Positions 32,826-45,000 of a DNA stretch of 64,000 nucleotides are shown here, one piece after another. The stretch comes from Zygotorulaspora mrakii. Its lineage: Eukaryota; Ascomycota; Saccharomycetes; Saccharomycetales; Saccharomycetaceae. Position 1 is the first letter of the stretch; the number at the start of each line of letters is the position of its first letter. A program made the translations under genes and the position numbers. The DNA lies in the NCBI RefSeq assembly GCF_013402915.1, contig NC_050723.1, positions 1,196,481 through 1,260,480 on the forward strand. The letters are read 5' to 3'. Under the pieces are notes generated by a model. The model was not told the origin of the DNA and did not search any database. It saw only the letters and a program-made list of their open reading frames with translations.

Positions 32826-33320
32826 TGTTGAAATATAAATCGAGATTGTGAGATATATTAAAGAGATGACTTATAAGAATCAGAAAGAGACAATTGGTCT
32901 GTAAAACAAAATAAACGAAGTCAGATGAAACCCTAACAGAATGTCAATCGATAATGGAAAGATATCGGATGATAATCTATCACGAGACGTTTACAACTCA
33001 GGAGTCTGACTACGAAGGAGTCTATGGCATGGAACATGAAATAACAGTTGTACTGTGGATTCTATGGGACTAGAAATGGTGTGATGACGATGAAAATTCT
33101 TCACTCGTCGTCCTCTCTTATGGTTCAATAGGTGCGAAATGCTAGGTATAAATACTGACGTATTTTCCAGATACTAATCCAAGTTCAATTAGTTTTATTT
33201 CAATCCGTGATATAGAAAACCAAGGAATTATATACCTCTATAATTGAATATCATAGCATTATTATCAATGTCAAACCAAGTTACTATCGACAACGCCGAA
33301 GAAAACATTCTTTATAAATA
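32826..33320 (+). mobile_element. Solo LTR with target-site duplication CATAT
   Basis: This 495-bp LTR begins TGTTGAAATATAAATCGA and ends TTTATAAATA. It is flanked on both sides by CATAT (32821-32825 and 33321-33325), a 5-bp duplication typical of Ty integration. It is therefore a complete insertion reduced by LTR-LTR recombination. It lies about 106 bp upstream of a tRNA-Leu gene, the usual Ty target zone. Confidence 0.93.
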
Positions 33321-33426
33321 CATATGCTTTTCAGTGCTTATTTAAAGATAGTTCAACGTTGAAAGCACATGCACTTTGTTCTTGCAGGTATGACGTATGC
33401 TATTATATAAAACCATATAAGTTGTT

Positions 33427-33526
33427 GGGAGTTTGGCCGAGTGGTTTAAGGCGTCAGATTTAGGTTGTTTTCAATTTAAATCCTCTGATATCTCCGGATG
33501 CAAGGGTTCGAATCCCTTAGCTCTCA
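33427..33526 (+). tRNA. tRNA-Leu (anticodon TAG) with intron
   Basis: The acceptor stem is GGGAGTT/AGCTCTC. The D arm contains the A box TGGCCGAGTGG. The anticodon TAG is at 33461-33463 and the long variable arm is typical of tRNA-Leu. The T arm contains the B box GGTTCGAATCC. An intron of about 18 nt (33465-33482) follows position 37, as in yeast tRNA-Leu(UAG), whose exons it matches almost exactly. Confidence 0.95.
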
Positions 33527-35328
<1,802 letters not shown>

Positions 35329-35553
35329 GTGCATTCTGTTGATGTAAAACTTGACAAGCAGGTTCAGATTAACTTGATAAGTGAATGTATAACAAGAATA
35401 TATATAATGTGCTATAAACAGATTATTTTATATCTTCAGCCGTTTTTTTGTGCCGAGAAAAAAAATGGAATGGGGTTTTGACGGAGTGAATTATTTGCGG
35501 AGTTGTTGTTGATTATTGTCTTGTTACATTTTTGGAATATTTCGTGATATTCA

Positions 35554-35982
35554 GTTTCAAAGATACACATAATGAGAGAGTGGATTACCTTGAGAGTTAC
35601 TAATTCTAAACTGGTTAGACATAAATGATAATACTGTGATATTCAGTATAGAGATATATACGCCAGTGATTTCGTATTTATAGAATGAAATGAGGTCGAT
35701 GCGTGAAGAATTTTCATCGTCATCACGCAATTTCCAATCCCGTAGAATCTATACCTAAATTGTAATTTCTTATTCCATACCATAGATTCCTCCGTAGTCA
35801 GACTCCTGAGTACTAAGTGCCTCACGACAGAGTATTGGTGGACGACTCGCTAGAGGCAATTGGTATTCTGCCAGAGTTTTATCTGACTCCACCTTCCTGT
35901 CGTAAGATTACCAAGGCGAGATCTCTGAACTTTCATATTTCCTCGAATTGCGTCTTTAGCATGGCCTGAACCAATACATTAG
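35554..35982 (-). mobile_element. Antisense LTR of the second subtype, internally deleted
   Basis: The antisense LTR core is present (TGATATTCAGTATAGAG at about 35637, GAAGAATTTTCATCGTC at 35705, CGTAGTCAGACTCCTGAG near 35795). Its other end is the alternative one shared with 32274-32380 (TTTATCTGACTCCACC, GGCGAGATCTCTGAAC). About 68 bp are missing between the first two blocks compared with the copy at 41329-41824. The left edge is approximate. It lies back to back with the 5' LTR of the Ty element. Confidence 0.65.
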
Positions 35983-36166
35983 TGTATATTCGAATAAAAT
36001 ACTGACGTCTTTCCCAAATACTCAATCTCAATTTATCAAGTTTTTATGTCATTCTAATACAGGAAACCACGGACACATATACCTTTACACCGAATATCAC
36101 AATATTATCATCAATGTCTCACCAATCTAGTACTAAGCATTCTAAAGGTAATCTACGCTCTCAATA
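35983..36166 (+). mobile_element. Truncated 5' LTR of the Ty element
   Basis: The stretch from AATACTGACGTCTTTCCC to the gag ATG (ATTATCATCAATGTCTCACC) aligns to the last third of the sense LTR. It ends CTCAATA directly before the primer-binding site, just as the other LTRs end AAATA. The first about 310 bp of the LTR are missing, replaced by the antisense LTR. Confidence 0.7.
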
Positions 36167-36173
36167 TGGTAGC
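36167..36173 (+). other. Remnant primer-binding site (initiator Met tRNA type)
   Basis: TGGTAGC directly follows the LTR end. It equals the first seven bases of the Ty1 primer-binding site, complementary to the 3' end of tRNA-iMet. The next bases (ATT) do not match, so the site is short or eroded. Confidence 0.55.
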
Positions 36174-37406
36174 ATTTCTAACGTCCCCTTCTCAAATAAT
36201 AGAGATGCAGAGAAACTTTTGAATACAGCTCGCAAGAAATAAAACTCTTCGGAAATTAGTGACAACAACACTGATCCACAACTTGAATGATTCGCAAAGA
36301 TACTATCCTTCGTCGCAATTCAAACTCGACCAGTGTTGATAACAAACAAGAAAATTCCCCTAAATCAAACGCATACGATGCCAGTTATCAATACACTGGT
36401 TTACACACAAGGGTATACCTACCCTTACCCATGGCCGAATCCATCTCCCCCAATGGCTCCACCAATGGGGAATGGTATGTTCAACTGGAATATGAATACT
36501 GACGGAAGAAAATACATTCCGGCCACTACCTATGAAACATTCATTTACCATCAAAAACTGCTGAACGACCAATTCAAGCAATATCGAAAGTTCTATGACC
36601 AGAGATCAGAAGATGATACCACTTCTGAGTCCGCTAAAGAGTCTAACAATGAACAAGTGTTACCAGACTTGGATGAGATTAGTAATCCTTCGGAATTTCC
36701 CAGATGTATGAGATCATTCAAAAGATTCCTGGAAGACAACAAGCTAGGTGATATCATACCTGACAGATTAAATGAATCTGAGAGGGACGCCACGAAAAGC
36801 GAAAAGGCTTTCATCATTAATTCCTTCAAAACATATGTGAAGGAAACAGCCTATCCAAAGAGCGTCAAAGACGCAATAAAAAGAGGACACGACCTGTTCC
36901 GAATTATCCTATGTCATGTATCCGAAGACAGTAACCTTAGATCCGCTATATGGAGAGAACTAACCACAATAAGTTACGACGGATCTGAAGATTCATATTA
37001 CTATACTAGTAGAGTGAAAGAGCTTTATAGTCAACTTAAAGCAACAAATTCCAACATCCCAGAAGAAATAATTTGTGAATACCTGCTCAAAAATTTGCAC
37101 GGTCAATACGCAAAGATTAGGGAGAATCATTACCTGGAATACGACCTGAACACAATCGCAGGCATTTCGAAATGTGTATTGCGCACATATGACAGATTGA
37201 TAAAATATAAGAAACATACATCTGAAACATCACCTTCAGTAACAAACAGACATTGTTACAAGTGTTCCTCTGAGGGCCATTTTGCTCCTCAATGCCCAAA
37301 TGTCAAAGATAAACTACCAAAACCCTCCATCAATTCACGAAAGGAGAAAAAGCATTACCATCGTAAGGGTATCCATAAAATCGGACTCACCCGCGACACA
37401 GAGTTA

Positions 37407-37413
37407 CTTAGGC
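37407..37413 (+). other. +1 programmed ribosomal frameshift site CTTAGGC
   Basis: The exact Ty1-type heptamer CTT AGG C occurs in the gag frame, where gag and pol overlap. Slippage of the Leu tRNA from CUU to UUA followed by GGC enters the POL frame at 37411. POL then reads into the protease LLIDSGA motif. The frame arithmetic was checked by hand. Confidence 0.92.
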
Positions 37414-40400
37414 ATTCTCCAGAATTCGAAGAAGAAACGTCCGAGTATGACGAAGACACCACAAACTGGTGAACTAGTTGAAGATAACCAACATCTATTG
37501 ATTGACTCTGGGGCCGCCATATCAGTAATTCGCGACCCAGGCCTCCTTCACAACATTAATAAACACCCCAATATAGGCATAGCTGACGCGCAAGATCGTG
37601 AGATCCCCATAAGTGTCAGTGGTGACCTACAGCTAAGCTTCCCGGGTACCTCCATTATCCACACACAGGCAGTGGCATCTACAGTGCCACATGTCGACAT
37701 ATTGAGCCTCCATGAGCTCCAAAAAAACGGAATCACCGTCGACTTCAACAATTCCCAAGTAACTAATAATAAAGGGAAAATGGTAGCACGGATCAAAAAG
37801 ATCGGACCTTACTATTGGATACCGGCAAAATATATCCATAAACCACACAAAAAGTTGAACGTCATGAACGTTCAAAAACAACCATTGTTCCCTATGGAAT
37901 TTATACATCGGCTCCTAGGTCATGTCAACATTATAACTTTAAGAGATTCCATTAAGCAAGGGATGCTGACAAATTTATGCATGGATGACATAGATTGGTC
38001 CGGATACTCTAACTTCCAGTGTGAGGATTGTGTGAGTGGAAAAAGCAAAAAGCACAAACACTTGGTGGGTTCCAGATTGACATACCAAAAATCCTATCAA
38101 CCCTTCGAGTTCTTACACACCGATATTTTTGGACCTGTACCTCACATGCCCACATCGTCACCATCATACTTCATGGCATTCACAGATGAAGCCACGAGAT
38201 TTAGATGGGTTTTTGGCTTGTGGAATAAAGAAGCTGAAACGGTTACCTCAAAGTTTCGCGAACTGGTAAATATGGTTAAAACCCAGTTCAACACAAAGGT
38301 ACGCAGCTTCCAAATGGATAGAGGATCAGAATATACTAATAATACAATTCGTAACTTCTTCAAGGAGTACGGAATAATCCCGTGCTACACTTCCGTAGGT
38401 GACTCAAAAGCAAACGGAGTAGCTGAACGCCTTAATTATACACTGCTCGATGATTGCCGGACACTGCTTCGCAGTAGCAATCTACCATTACATCTTTGGT
38501 TCTATGCAGTGCAGTTCTCGACGCTAATGAGGAACTCATTAATAACGTCCAGTGTTGGCACTTCCTCCAGGGCCAAAGCAGGCCTGACAGGACTAGATGT
38601 CAGCACTATTTTACCATTTGGACAACGTGTCATGGTAAATAATCCGCCAAAGAACAAACTTAGACCACGGGGTGTAGTGGGATTCGCACTCACACCATCC
38701 GCGGAATCCCATGGCTATCTAATATACATCCCATCGAAACATACCGTCACTGACACTACGAACTACCTGATAATTCGGGGTGATCCTCATGACAGGACAG
38801 ATGACGCCGACGCAGTCATTGCTCCCCTACTTGATCAACTCGAAGCCAGACAGGACGGTGAATTCGATAATAATATGTCCACCCATTCGGGTGGTATGGA
38901 AATGGATGTGTCAATCCATTCGGGTGGTACCATTCACCAAAGGCCTGTATCACCAACCCCAACAGCCGATAACCTATCTACCTCGTCGGGTGGTAATGAC
39001 CCTATCCAAACTGGAACCACAGATACAACTGAAGTCATACCAGAGTATATCCCCGAGGATAACAATGATTTTCTAGGACCAGACATCCATGATGATCCTC
39101 CTAAACATACCAGTGACGAGATCGCTGATGATATCGCGGAACATGGTTCTAACATGATCAATGAAGATCCCCGAATCAATCTTCAAAGCGCAAACCATGC
39201 TGTCACCTATGATAATACAGAAGGTGACGATCAGACCACGCAGCATGAACCAACGTCAAACCCCATAAATGATCCAGCAAACGATCATCCATCCTCCGCC
39301 ATCATTGACAACACTAAGACACCGGATCCAATTCCCGATACCGTCTCAAGAAGACCCATCAACAATGACATTGACCCAAGCAGTGCAATTGCATCCACGG
39401 TCGGAATACAGGCATCTGCTTACGACGATGTTGCTCCTACTACGGTAAATGAGCGCACCACATCATCGACCTCCACAGCAGAACTCGATCCACTTCCCAG
39501 CGAGGAAGACTCCCCCGTACCAGAGAGTACTACTGTAGCAACTCCCGATAGCGAAACACCTGAGTCTATCTCCAATGTGGGTGGTAACGATCAGTCTCCA
39601 GAAGTCAATGCTAAAAGTTTAGAAGAAAGAAAGAATAGAATTTTTCAGTACCGTAATGGCGACATCCCGAGGGTAAAGCCACCAAGTACAAAAAGAAAAA
39701 GTAGTTTAGCTCTAGGTGAAATTGAAGATAGGACTCAACGCAAGAGACCAAAGCGTCATATACTTTATGTCAACGCAGTACACTCGAATCCAACTCCTCA
39801 TGTTAAACCCTCCTTAAGTTACTATGAGGCAATTGTCAATAACGATGATAAAAATGATGCAAAAGGGTACAACGAAGCCTACATGAAGGAATATGACCAA
39901 TTGATCAAAATGAAGACCTGGGATCCTAACAAACCTATAAATGAAAAGACGATCCCTAGACAACAAATAATAAACTCCATGTTTATTTTCAACACTAAGA
40001 GAGATGGAAGGAAGAAATGCAGATTCGTTGCAAGAGGTGACCAGCAGAAGGCTGGAACTTACAAAGAAGACCTCAAAGCAAACACGGTACATCATTACGC
40101 ACTGATGACCAGTCTCAACATAGCACTAGACAAGAAAATGTTTATCACCCAACTAGACATATCCTCAGCGTACCTATACGCTGAATTGGAAGAAGATCTG
40201 TACATCAGAGCACCTCCACACATGAAGCTCCAAGGAAAAGCATTCAAGTTGAACAAGTCACTATATGGACTTAAGCAGAGCGGAGCGAACTGGTACAAGA
40301 TGCTTGGCAGTTACTTAACCAACTCTTGCAACATGACAGAATTAACCGGTTGGCCATGCGTGTTCAAAGATGAAAATGAATGTTTTGTATGCCTCTTTGT

Positions 40401-41421
40401 AGACGACATGATCGTCCTGTCCAAAGATATCAAGGCAGCAAACAAACTAGTCAAAACTCTAAAGAAAAAGTTCGAGACCAAAGTGATCCATGATGGGAAA
40501 TTAGACGAAAACAACATGGCCACATACGATATTCTAGGACTGGAAATAGAATATACGTTCGGAAAGAAAATGACAATAGGAATGGAAAACTCCTTAACCG
40601 AAAAGCTTCCACATTTAGGTTTTGATATCGAAAAGGATAACAAGAAGTTTCTTGTGCCAGGCACACCAGGTGAACATATCCACAAAGATAATCTGGTCGT
40701 TGAAGAAGACGACTACAAAGAAAAGGTCAAGCAAATGCAGAAGGCTATAGGATTGCTATCATATGTGGGATACAAATATAGATTCGATATTCTATATTAT
40801 GTGAACATCTTAGCTCAGCATACGCTATACCCCTCAGAGCAAGTGGAGAAACTCACCAAACAGCTGTTGAACTTCGTGTGGCAGTCAAAACACAAAAAGC
40901 TGATTTGGCATGCCAACAAGCATACCAAGACAAATAGGATCACCGCTATCACTGACGCATCGTTTGCGAATGAAGAAGTATTCCGATCACAATTGGGCCA
41001 TTACTACTGCCTAAATGGAAAAGTCATCGGTGGGAGATCATCTAGCGAAAAACTGCGTGTCATATCATCTACCGAAGCAGAAATATATGCGGTAAGCGAG
41101 TCAGTCCCAATGTTACAAGGATTAGCATGCCTAGTAAAACAAATTGATCCATCATCATCACTTAGGTCGAAGATACTAACTGACTCAAAACCTACTATAT
41201 CAATAGTAGAGGACCAAAGTGAAGATTCAAGAGCGTTCAGAAATCGTTTCTTCGGGACACGAGCTTTCAGGTTAAGAGATGAAGCTAGACGCAACGATAT
41301 GAAGTTCGAATACATAAAGACAGAAGATTATTTAGAAAGAATGCTTTCTTCGGCGTTGTCGATAGTAACTTGGTTTGACATTGATGATAATGCTATGATA
41401 TTCAATTATAGAGATATATAA
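37411..41421 (+). CDS. Ty POL polyprotein with replaced C-terminus
   Basis: Translated after the +1 shift. The aspartic protease motif is LLIDSGAAISVI (about 37495). The integrase has an HHCC zinc region (HRLLGHVN, then CEDC) and a catalytic core with HTDIFGPV, QMDRGSEYTNN and ERLNYTLLDDCR. A long Ser/Thr/Pro-rich linker follows. Reverse transcriptase shows QLDISSAYLYAELEEDLYIR, LNKSLYGLKQSGANW and the active site CLFVDDMIVLS near 40395. RNase H has TDASFANEEV, SSTEAEIYAVSES and LTDSKPTIS. The frame is otherwise open. The last 30 codons (41329-41418) are read from an antisense LTR. The original end, including a DNYADILT-like segment, now lies beyond it at about 41827-41865. Confidence 0.9.
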   Translation, partial: GILQNSKKKRPSMTKTPQTGELVEDNQHLLIDSGAAISVIRDPGLLHNINKHPNIGIADAQDREIPISVSGDLQLSFPGTSIIHTQAVASTVPHVDILSLHELQKNGITVDFNNSQVTNNKGKMVARIKKIGPYYWIPAKYIHKPHKKLNVMNVQKQPLFPMEFIHRLLGHVNIITLRDSIKQGMLTNLCMDDIDWSGYSNFQCEDCVSGKSKKHKHLVGSRLTYQKSYQPFEFLHTDIFGPVPHMPTSSPSYFMAFTDEATRFRWVFGLWNKEAETVTSKFRELVNMVKTQFNTKVRSFQMDRGSEYTNNTIRNFFKEYGIIPCYTSVGDSKANGVAERLNYTLLDDCRTLLRSSNLPLHLWFYAVQFSTLMRNSLITSSVGTSSRAKAGLTGLDVSTILPFGQRVMVNNPPKNKLRPRGVVGFALTPSAESHGYLIYIPSKHTVTDTTNYLIIRGDPHDRTDDADAVIAPLLDQLEARQDGEFDNNMSTHSGGMEMDVSIHSGGTIHQRPVSPTPTADNLSTSSGGNDPIQTGTTDTTEVIPEYIPEDNNDFLGPDIHDDPPKHTSDEIADDIAEHGSNMINEDPRINLQSANHAVTYDNTEGDDQTTQHEPTSNPINDPANDHPSSAIIDNTKTPDPIPDTVSRRPINNDIDPSSAIASTVGIQASAYDDVAPTTVNERTTSSTSTAELDPLPSEEDSPVPESTTVATPDSETPESISNVGGNDQSPEVNAKSLEERKNRIFQYRNGDIPRVKPPSTKRKSSLALGEIEDRTQRKRPKRHILYVNAVHSNPTPHVKPSLSYYEAIVNNDDKNDAKGYNEAYMKEYDQLIKMKTWDPNKPINEKTIPRQQIINSMFIFNTKRDGRKKCRFVARGDQQKAGTYKEDLKANTVHHYALMTSLNIALDKKMFITQLDISSAYLYAELEEDLYIRAPPHMKLQGKAFKLNKSLYGLKQSGANWYKMLGSYLTNSCNMTELTGWPCVFKDENECFVCLFVDDMIVLSKDIKAANKLVKTLKKKFETKVIHDGKLDENNMATYDILGLEIEYTFGKKMTIGMENSLTEKLPHLGFDIEKDNKKFLVPGTPGEHIHKDNLVVEEDDYKEKVKQMQKAIGLLSYVGYKYRFDILYYVNILAQHTLYPSEQVEKLTKQLLNFVWQSKHKKLIWHANKHTKTNRITAITDASFANEEVFRSQLGHYYCLNGKVIGGRSSSEKLRVISSTEAEIYAVSESVPMLQGLACLVKQIDPSSSLRSKILTDSKPTISIVEDQSEDSRAFRNRFFGTRAFRLRDEARRNDMKFEYIKTEDYLERMLSSALSIVTWFDIDDNAMIFNYRDI

Positions 41422-41824
41422 TTCCTTTGTTTTTCTATATCATGAATTGAGATAAAACTAATTGAACTTGGATTAATATCTGGAAAATACGTCAGTATTT
41501 ATACCTAGCATTTCGCACCTATTGAACCATAAGAGAGGACGACGAGTGAAGAATTTTCATCGTCATCACACCATTTCTAGTCCCATAGAATCCACAGTAC
41601 AACTGTTATTTCATGTTCCATGCCATAGACTCCTTCGTAGTCAGACTCCTGAGTTGTAAACGTCTCGTGATAGATTATCATCCGATATCTTTCCATTATC
41701 GATTGACATTCTGTTAGGGTTTCATCTGACTTCGTTTATTTTGTTTTACAGACCAATTGTCTCTTTCTGATTCTTATAAGTCATCTCTTTAATATATCTT
41801 ACAATCTCGATTTATATTTCAACA
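41329..41824 (-). mobile_element. Antisense solo LTR inserted in POL, target duplication AAGAT
   Basis: This is a 496-bp LTR in reverse orientation, from TATTTAGAAAGAATG to ATTTATATTTCAACA. AAGAT flanks it on both sides (41324-41328 and 41825-41829). It splits the POL codons for KTED and the following NYADILT. The POL frame now reads into the LTR and stops at 41421. Confidence 0.93.
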
Positions 41825-41852
41825 AAGATAACTATGCGGACATATTGACCAA

Positions 41853-41942
41853 TGTTGAAATATAAATCGAGGTTGTAAGATATATTAAAGAGATGACTTA
41901 TAAGCATCAGAAATAAGACAATTGGTCTGTAAAACAAAATAT
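41853..41942 (+). mobile_element. Remnant of the Ty 3' LTR
   Basis: About 90 bp begin TGTTGAAATATAAATCGAGG and end within AAACAAAATA. The rest of the LTR is missing. The ancestral POL stop would have been TAA at 41863-41865, inside this LTR. With the antisense solo LTR it forms an inverted pair separated by 28 bp. Confidence 0.85.
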
Positions 41943-41952
41943 TAGAAGTTGA

Positions 41953-42026
41953 GGTTTCGTGGTCTAGTCGGTTATGGCATCTGCTTAACACGCAGAACGT
42001 CCCCAGTTCGATCCTGGGCGAAATCA
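41953..42026 (+). tRNA. tRNA-Val (anticodon AAC)
   Basis: A 74-nt cloverleaf with acceptor GGTTTCG/CGAAATC, anticodon loop CTTAACA with anticodon AAC, and T arm CCCAG TTCGATC CTGGG. It appears identical to yeast tRNA-Val(AAC). No intron. The truncated Ty 3' LTR ends 10 bp upstream. Confidence 0.96.
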
Positions 42027-45000
42027 TTTTTGCAAGTGTAAGTACTCTGACCTATGGAGTCACACGTGTTTTCAAACAATTGAGTTGCCTAATGCAGTTT
42101 AGTAGTTGTCCCTTCGTTGGCGTGCAGTACGAGAAATATAAATTTTTTTACAGATTACGTATTGTTTTGTGCTAGCATCCTCTGATTGGTAATAATAAGA
42201 TTCCGGACCTTCCGTCACCAACAAAAGGCTCATAAAGAAATATAACTAAATATTGTCAAACCAAAATCCTTATTGTCAGTAAGCTTGCATTTTACCACGA
42301 TGTCAAGTAAATGTCCTGCAAGGGCTCGCTAGAAGCTATACGTCTATTCGACAAGCTAACAGACACGAACTCTACCACTAGGCTAAACAGAAAGAATGCA
42401 TAGTAAATTGTTTAGATACCTTTCATTTGAAGCTTTCCGTTCATGGAACTTTGCAAACTTATAAACAATTGACATGTAGATTTGTTTTTCAAATGCAATT
42501 TAACAACGTTTTTCAACTATGATTAGTACGCTCTCTTCAAAGACCTAAGTTTCTATGTGTTTGTAAGCACAGGTACAGGCTCAAAATTAAGCGCCTCAAA
42601 GACAAGACTCATCGGAATTAATTTACTGGCGGTTCGAGGCATGGTCAGAGATACTTTCGTCCAGGGTTCAATAAACAGTTTTGAGAAGTAATTCATTTGA
42701 TTTTGATTTTGATTTTTGAAACCCATTAAAATATATTTTGACGATTCAAAAACAACTGCGCAAGCAGGGGAAAGCTCTTGAAATGCAGGTATTGTTTTTT
42801 TCCGCGATATCTCAATAAAATCCTTATAAAGTTAAACTTTAGAGCATGCTAAAGCGCAGTCTTCAACATAAAGTCATTCAATGGATACACGCGTTTGTTG
42901 AGCTGAAATGCTATTCCAATAATAAATTATTCAAAGCAGGCTTTCGAATTATCTTCTCAGACTGCATATTGCAATACCTGAAAACGCGCAACAGCATATC
43001 CAATTCAATGCTTAAATTGAAAACTGCACATTCGAGACGAGACAAGCCGAATGCCAATCTAAAATAATATACTATCTCAAATCAGCAGTCGATTAAGTAC
43101 ATGCCAACGTCGCAGATTAACTGCATAAGCTACCACTTTTAGTATCGTAAACATGATACACAAAATATCGACTGATGAAGGGGCAAACTTGAATTCTGAT
43201 CCTAATCTTGATATTGATAGGAATTGTGTCTTGCATTCAAAAGAAAATCAGCAAAAAGAAAAAAAAATTCATTTCATCGATTAACAGTTTGATCTCTGTC
43301 AAAATATACAAAGAATGTGGTCTAATATTAGCTGTTACCTTCATATCTCATATTACGTATCTCGTTCAATTTGAAGAAACAATGTTAGACTGCTGCTATT
43401 ACAAACACTTGAGGAGAGACATAAAATTGTATGCTTGTCTTTTCGCAATCGTGTCTCAATTTAGTTCTTCATCCTCATGACCAAACCTTCAAAAAGAGTT
43501 TAATGCCACTGAAATAGCATCATTTGCTTCATTCGGGAATGGATAGTGGATACGATTGGCGGAAGAGCGAAACGAAACGCGGAACCAGCGGATCAAAATT
43601 TTCATGTTGCCCCATGAGGAACATCCTTCTAGAAGTTTTCGAGCTTTTGCTTCACCTGCGGATGTTCTCATTTTCTATTTTGGGAAAATTCCGGGAAATA
43701 CTTCCAAAATTTCCCAACCAGGAATGTAACCATTTTAGGCATTTTGATTTTCAGTGAAAACTTGCCTACGACACGACATTTTGAGAAGATCCTTCCGTAT
43801 GACCTCCTCTGAGATCGCTTTGCTCGTTCAATTCAAACTGTTACTTCAGAGCGGTAGGATGGTTTTGAAAGTAAGTGCCTTCTCTAAAGAGTTTGGATTC
43901 GAAGACTGCAAGGCAATAAGTGCCTGCATCGAAATGACTTTTCTCTTTTAAGCTATGTCGCAGTTACTGCAGTTACTGCAGTTACTCTAGTTGGAGATAT
44001 GAATTTCTCTTCTCATTTTTCGTAAAAACTATTATCATACAAGATAGCTCGAGAAATCAATTTTCACTCTCTTTGTTTTTTCGTTTTGTGCATCCAGAAG
44101 CGCTCAAGAAGAAGGTGCTGCAATTATATTCATAGTAGTTATAAAGATGACAATTATCCGAAAGGGAGGGTAACATATAAGTAAAAAGAAGCACAGTCGC
44201 GGCGGTAAAAGAAAGCGGAGAACTCAAACGCGCAAATAACAAAAGCCATGTCTTTGTAAAGTTGTGATGCTTTACATTCAATCTTTCGATTGTATTGTAA
44301 CCATCTGATAATATTTTCAGCACATATTTGGTTACATGAATACTGAATACTGCAAGGGTACTAAATAAGTAGCACATCAGATACGCCAAAACAGTTTCTC
44401 TCTGCTTTTACCACGTTTATGATTGTGTAAAATATCAAGTATCTGTAAGAAGCACTCGCTTTGTGCAAAGATAAGTGGAAATATCAGGTATCATTAGGAC
44501 GGTATTATTCTCAGTGAAGAAACGAACAATGTAGCACAAAGTTGAAAATTAAATGAAGAATAAAACTCAGCAAAAGGACGGGACCGTTAATTGGGGGATG
44601 CAGATTTTAGTATTAAGTCTTGAGAGTTTATTCTTGCCTGTTAAAGGCTTTAAAAAGGCATTTCATGTCTAATGTCTCTTCAACATGTTTCACTTTCCTC
44701 TAGGAGTTGTTGGGAAGAAAGTCAAAAACGAGACGATTCCATTGACTTCTTTTACCTTTTTTTGATCAGTTCTCTTACTTCCTCCCCCACTACTGGCTTT
44801 ATATCTGGACTTGTTGGAGAGAATGTGTGCACAGTAATCATGTAATACATTTCCCTATGGAATAGGGAGGCTCAAAGAATTCACTTGACAAAACGCAAAT
44901 TTTTTGGCTCCCTCGAAACATAGCACATCAAGCGTAGAGTCCGCTTTAGCCATTCATCGAAAAGTTGTGTTAAATTCAAAAATTTTCGTCTTATTTCGCA

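Larger units (their letters stand above)
36114..37472 (+). pseudogene. Ty gag, disrupted near its N-terminus
   Basis: An ATG at 36114, within the LTR as in Ty1, opens MSHQSSTKHSKG and so on. The same frame is stopped by TAA at 36240 and TGA at 36288. Between about 36287 and 36400 another frame gives a more Gag-like Asn/Ser-rich sequence, so two compensating frameshifts are likely. From about 36400 to 37472 the frame is open: a Pro/Tyr-rich segment, a helical capsid region, then a zinc knuckle CYKCSSEGHFAPQCP (CX2CX4HX4C) at about 37255. The zinc knuckle separates it from Ty1 and Ty2 Gag, which lack one. Confidence 0.8.
35983..41942 (+). mobile_element. Ty1/copia retrotransposon, degenerate, truncated LTRs
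   Basis: The element runs gag then pol on the + strand with domain order protease, integrase, reverse transcriptase, RNase H, which defines the Ty1/copia class. It has a partial 5' LTR (35983-36166), a primer-binding site remnant, a gag with premature stops, a +1 frameshift site, a nearly complete POL and only about 90 bp of 3' LTR next to tRNA-Val. A 496-bp antisense solo LTR is inserted near the POL end. It cannot be autonomous as it stands. Its position just upstream of tRNA-Val(AAC) fits Pol III-directed integration. Confidence 0.92.

Noticed and set aside
41329..41418. The last 30 residues of POL read as a native RNase H C-terminus
   Set aside because: At first they seemed to fit the copia pattern, but they are antisense LTR. 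The flanking AAGAT duplication and the NYADILT codons beyond it show the true original end.
42298..42390. tRNA-like stretch on the minus strand (TAGCCTAGTGGTAGAG resembles an A box)
   Set aside because: No matching B box (GGTTCGAATCC) and no acceptor stem could be found. At best a decayed relic.
43962..43988. Three copies of AGTTACTGC
   Set aside because: Too short and few to interpret as more than a chance microsatellite.
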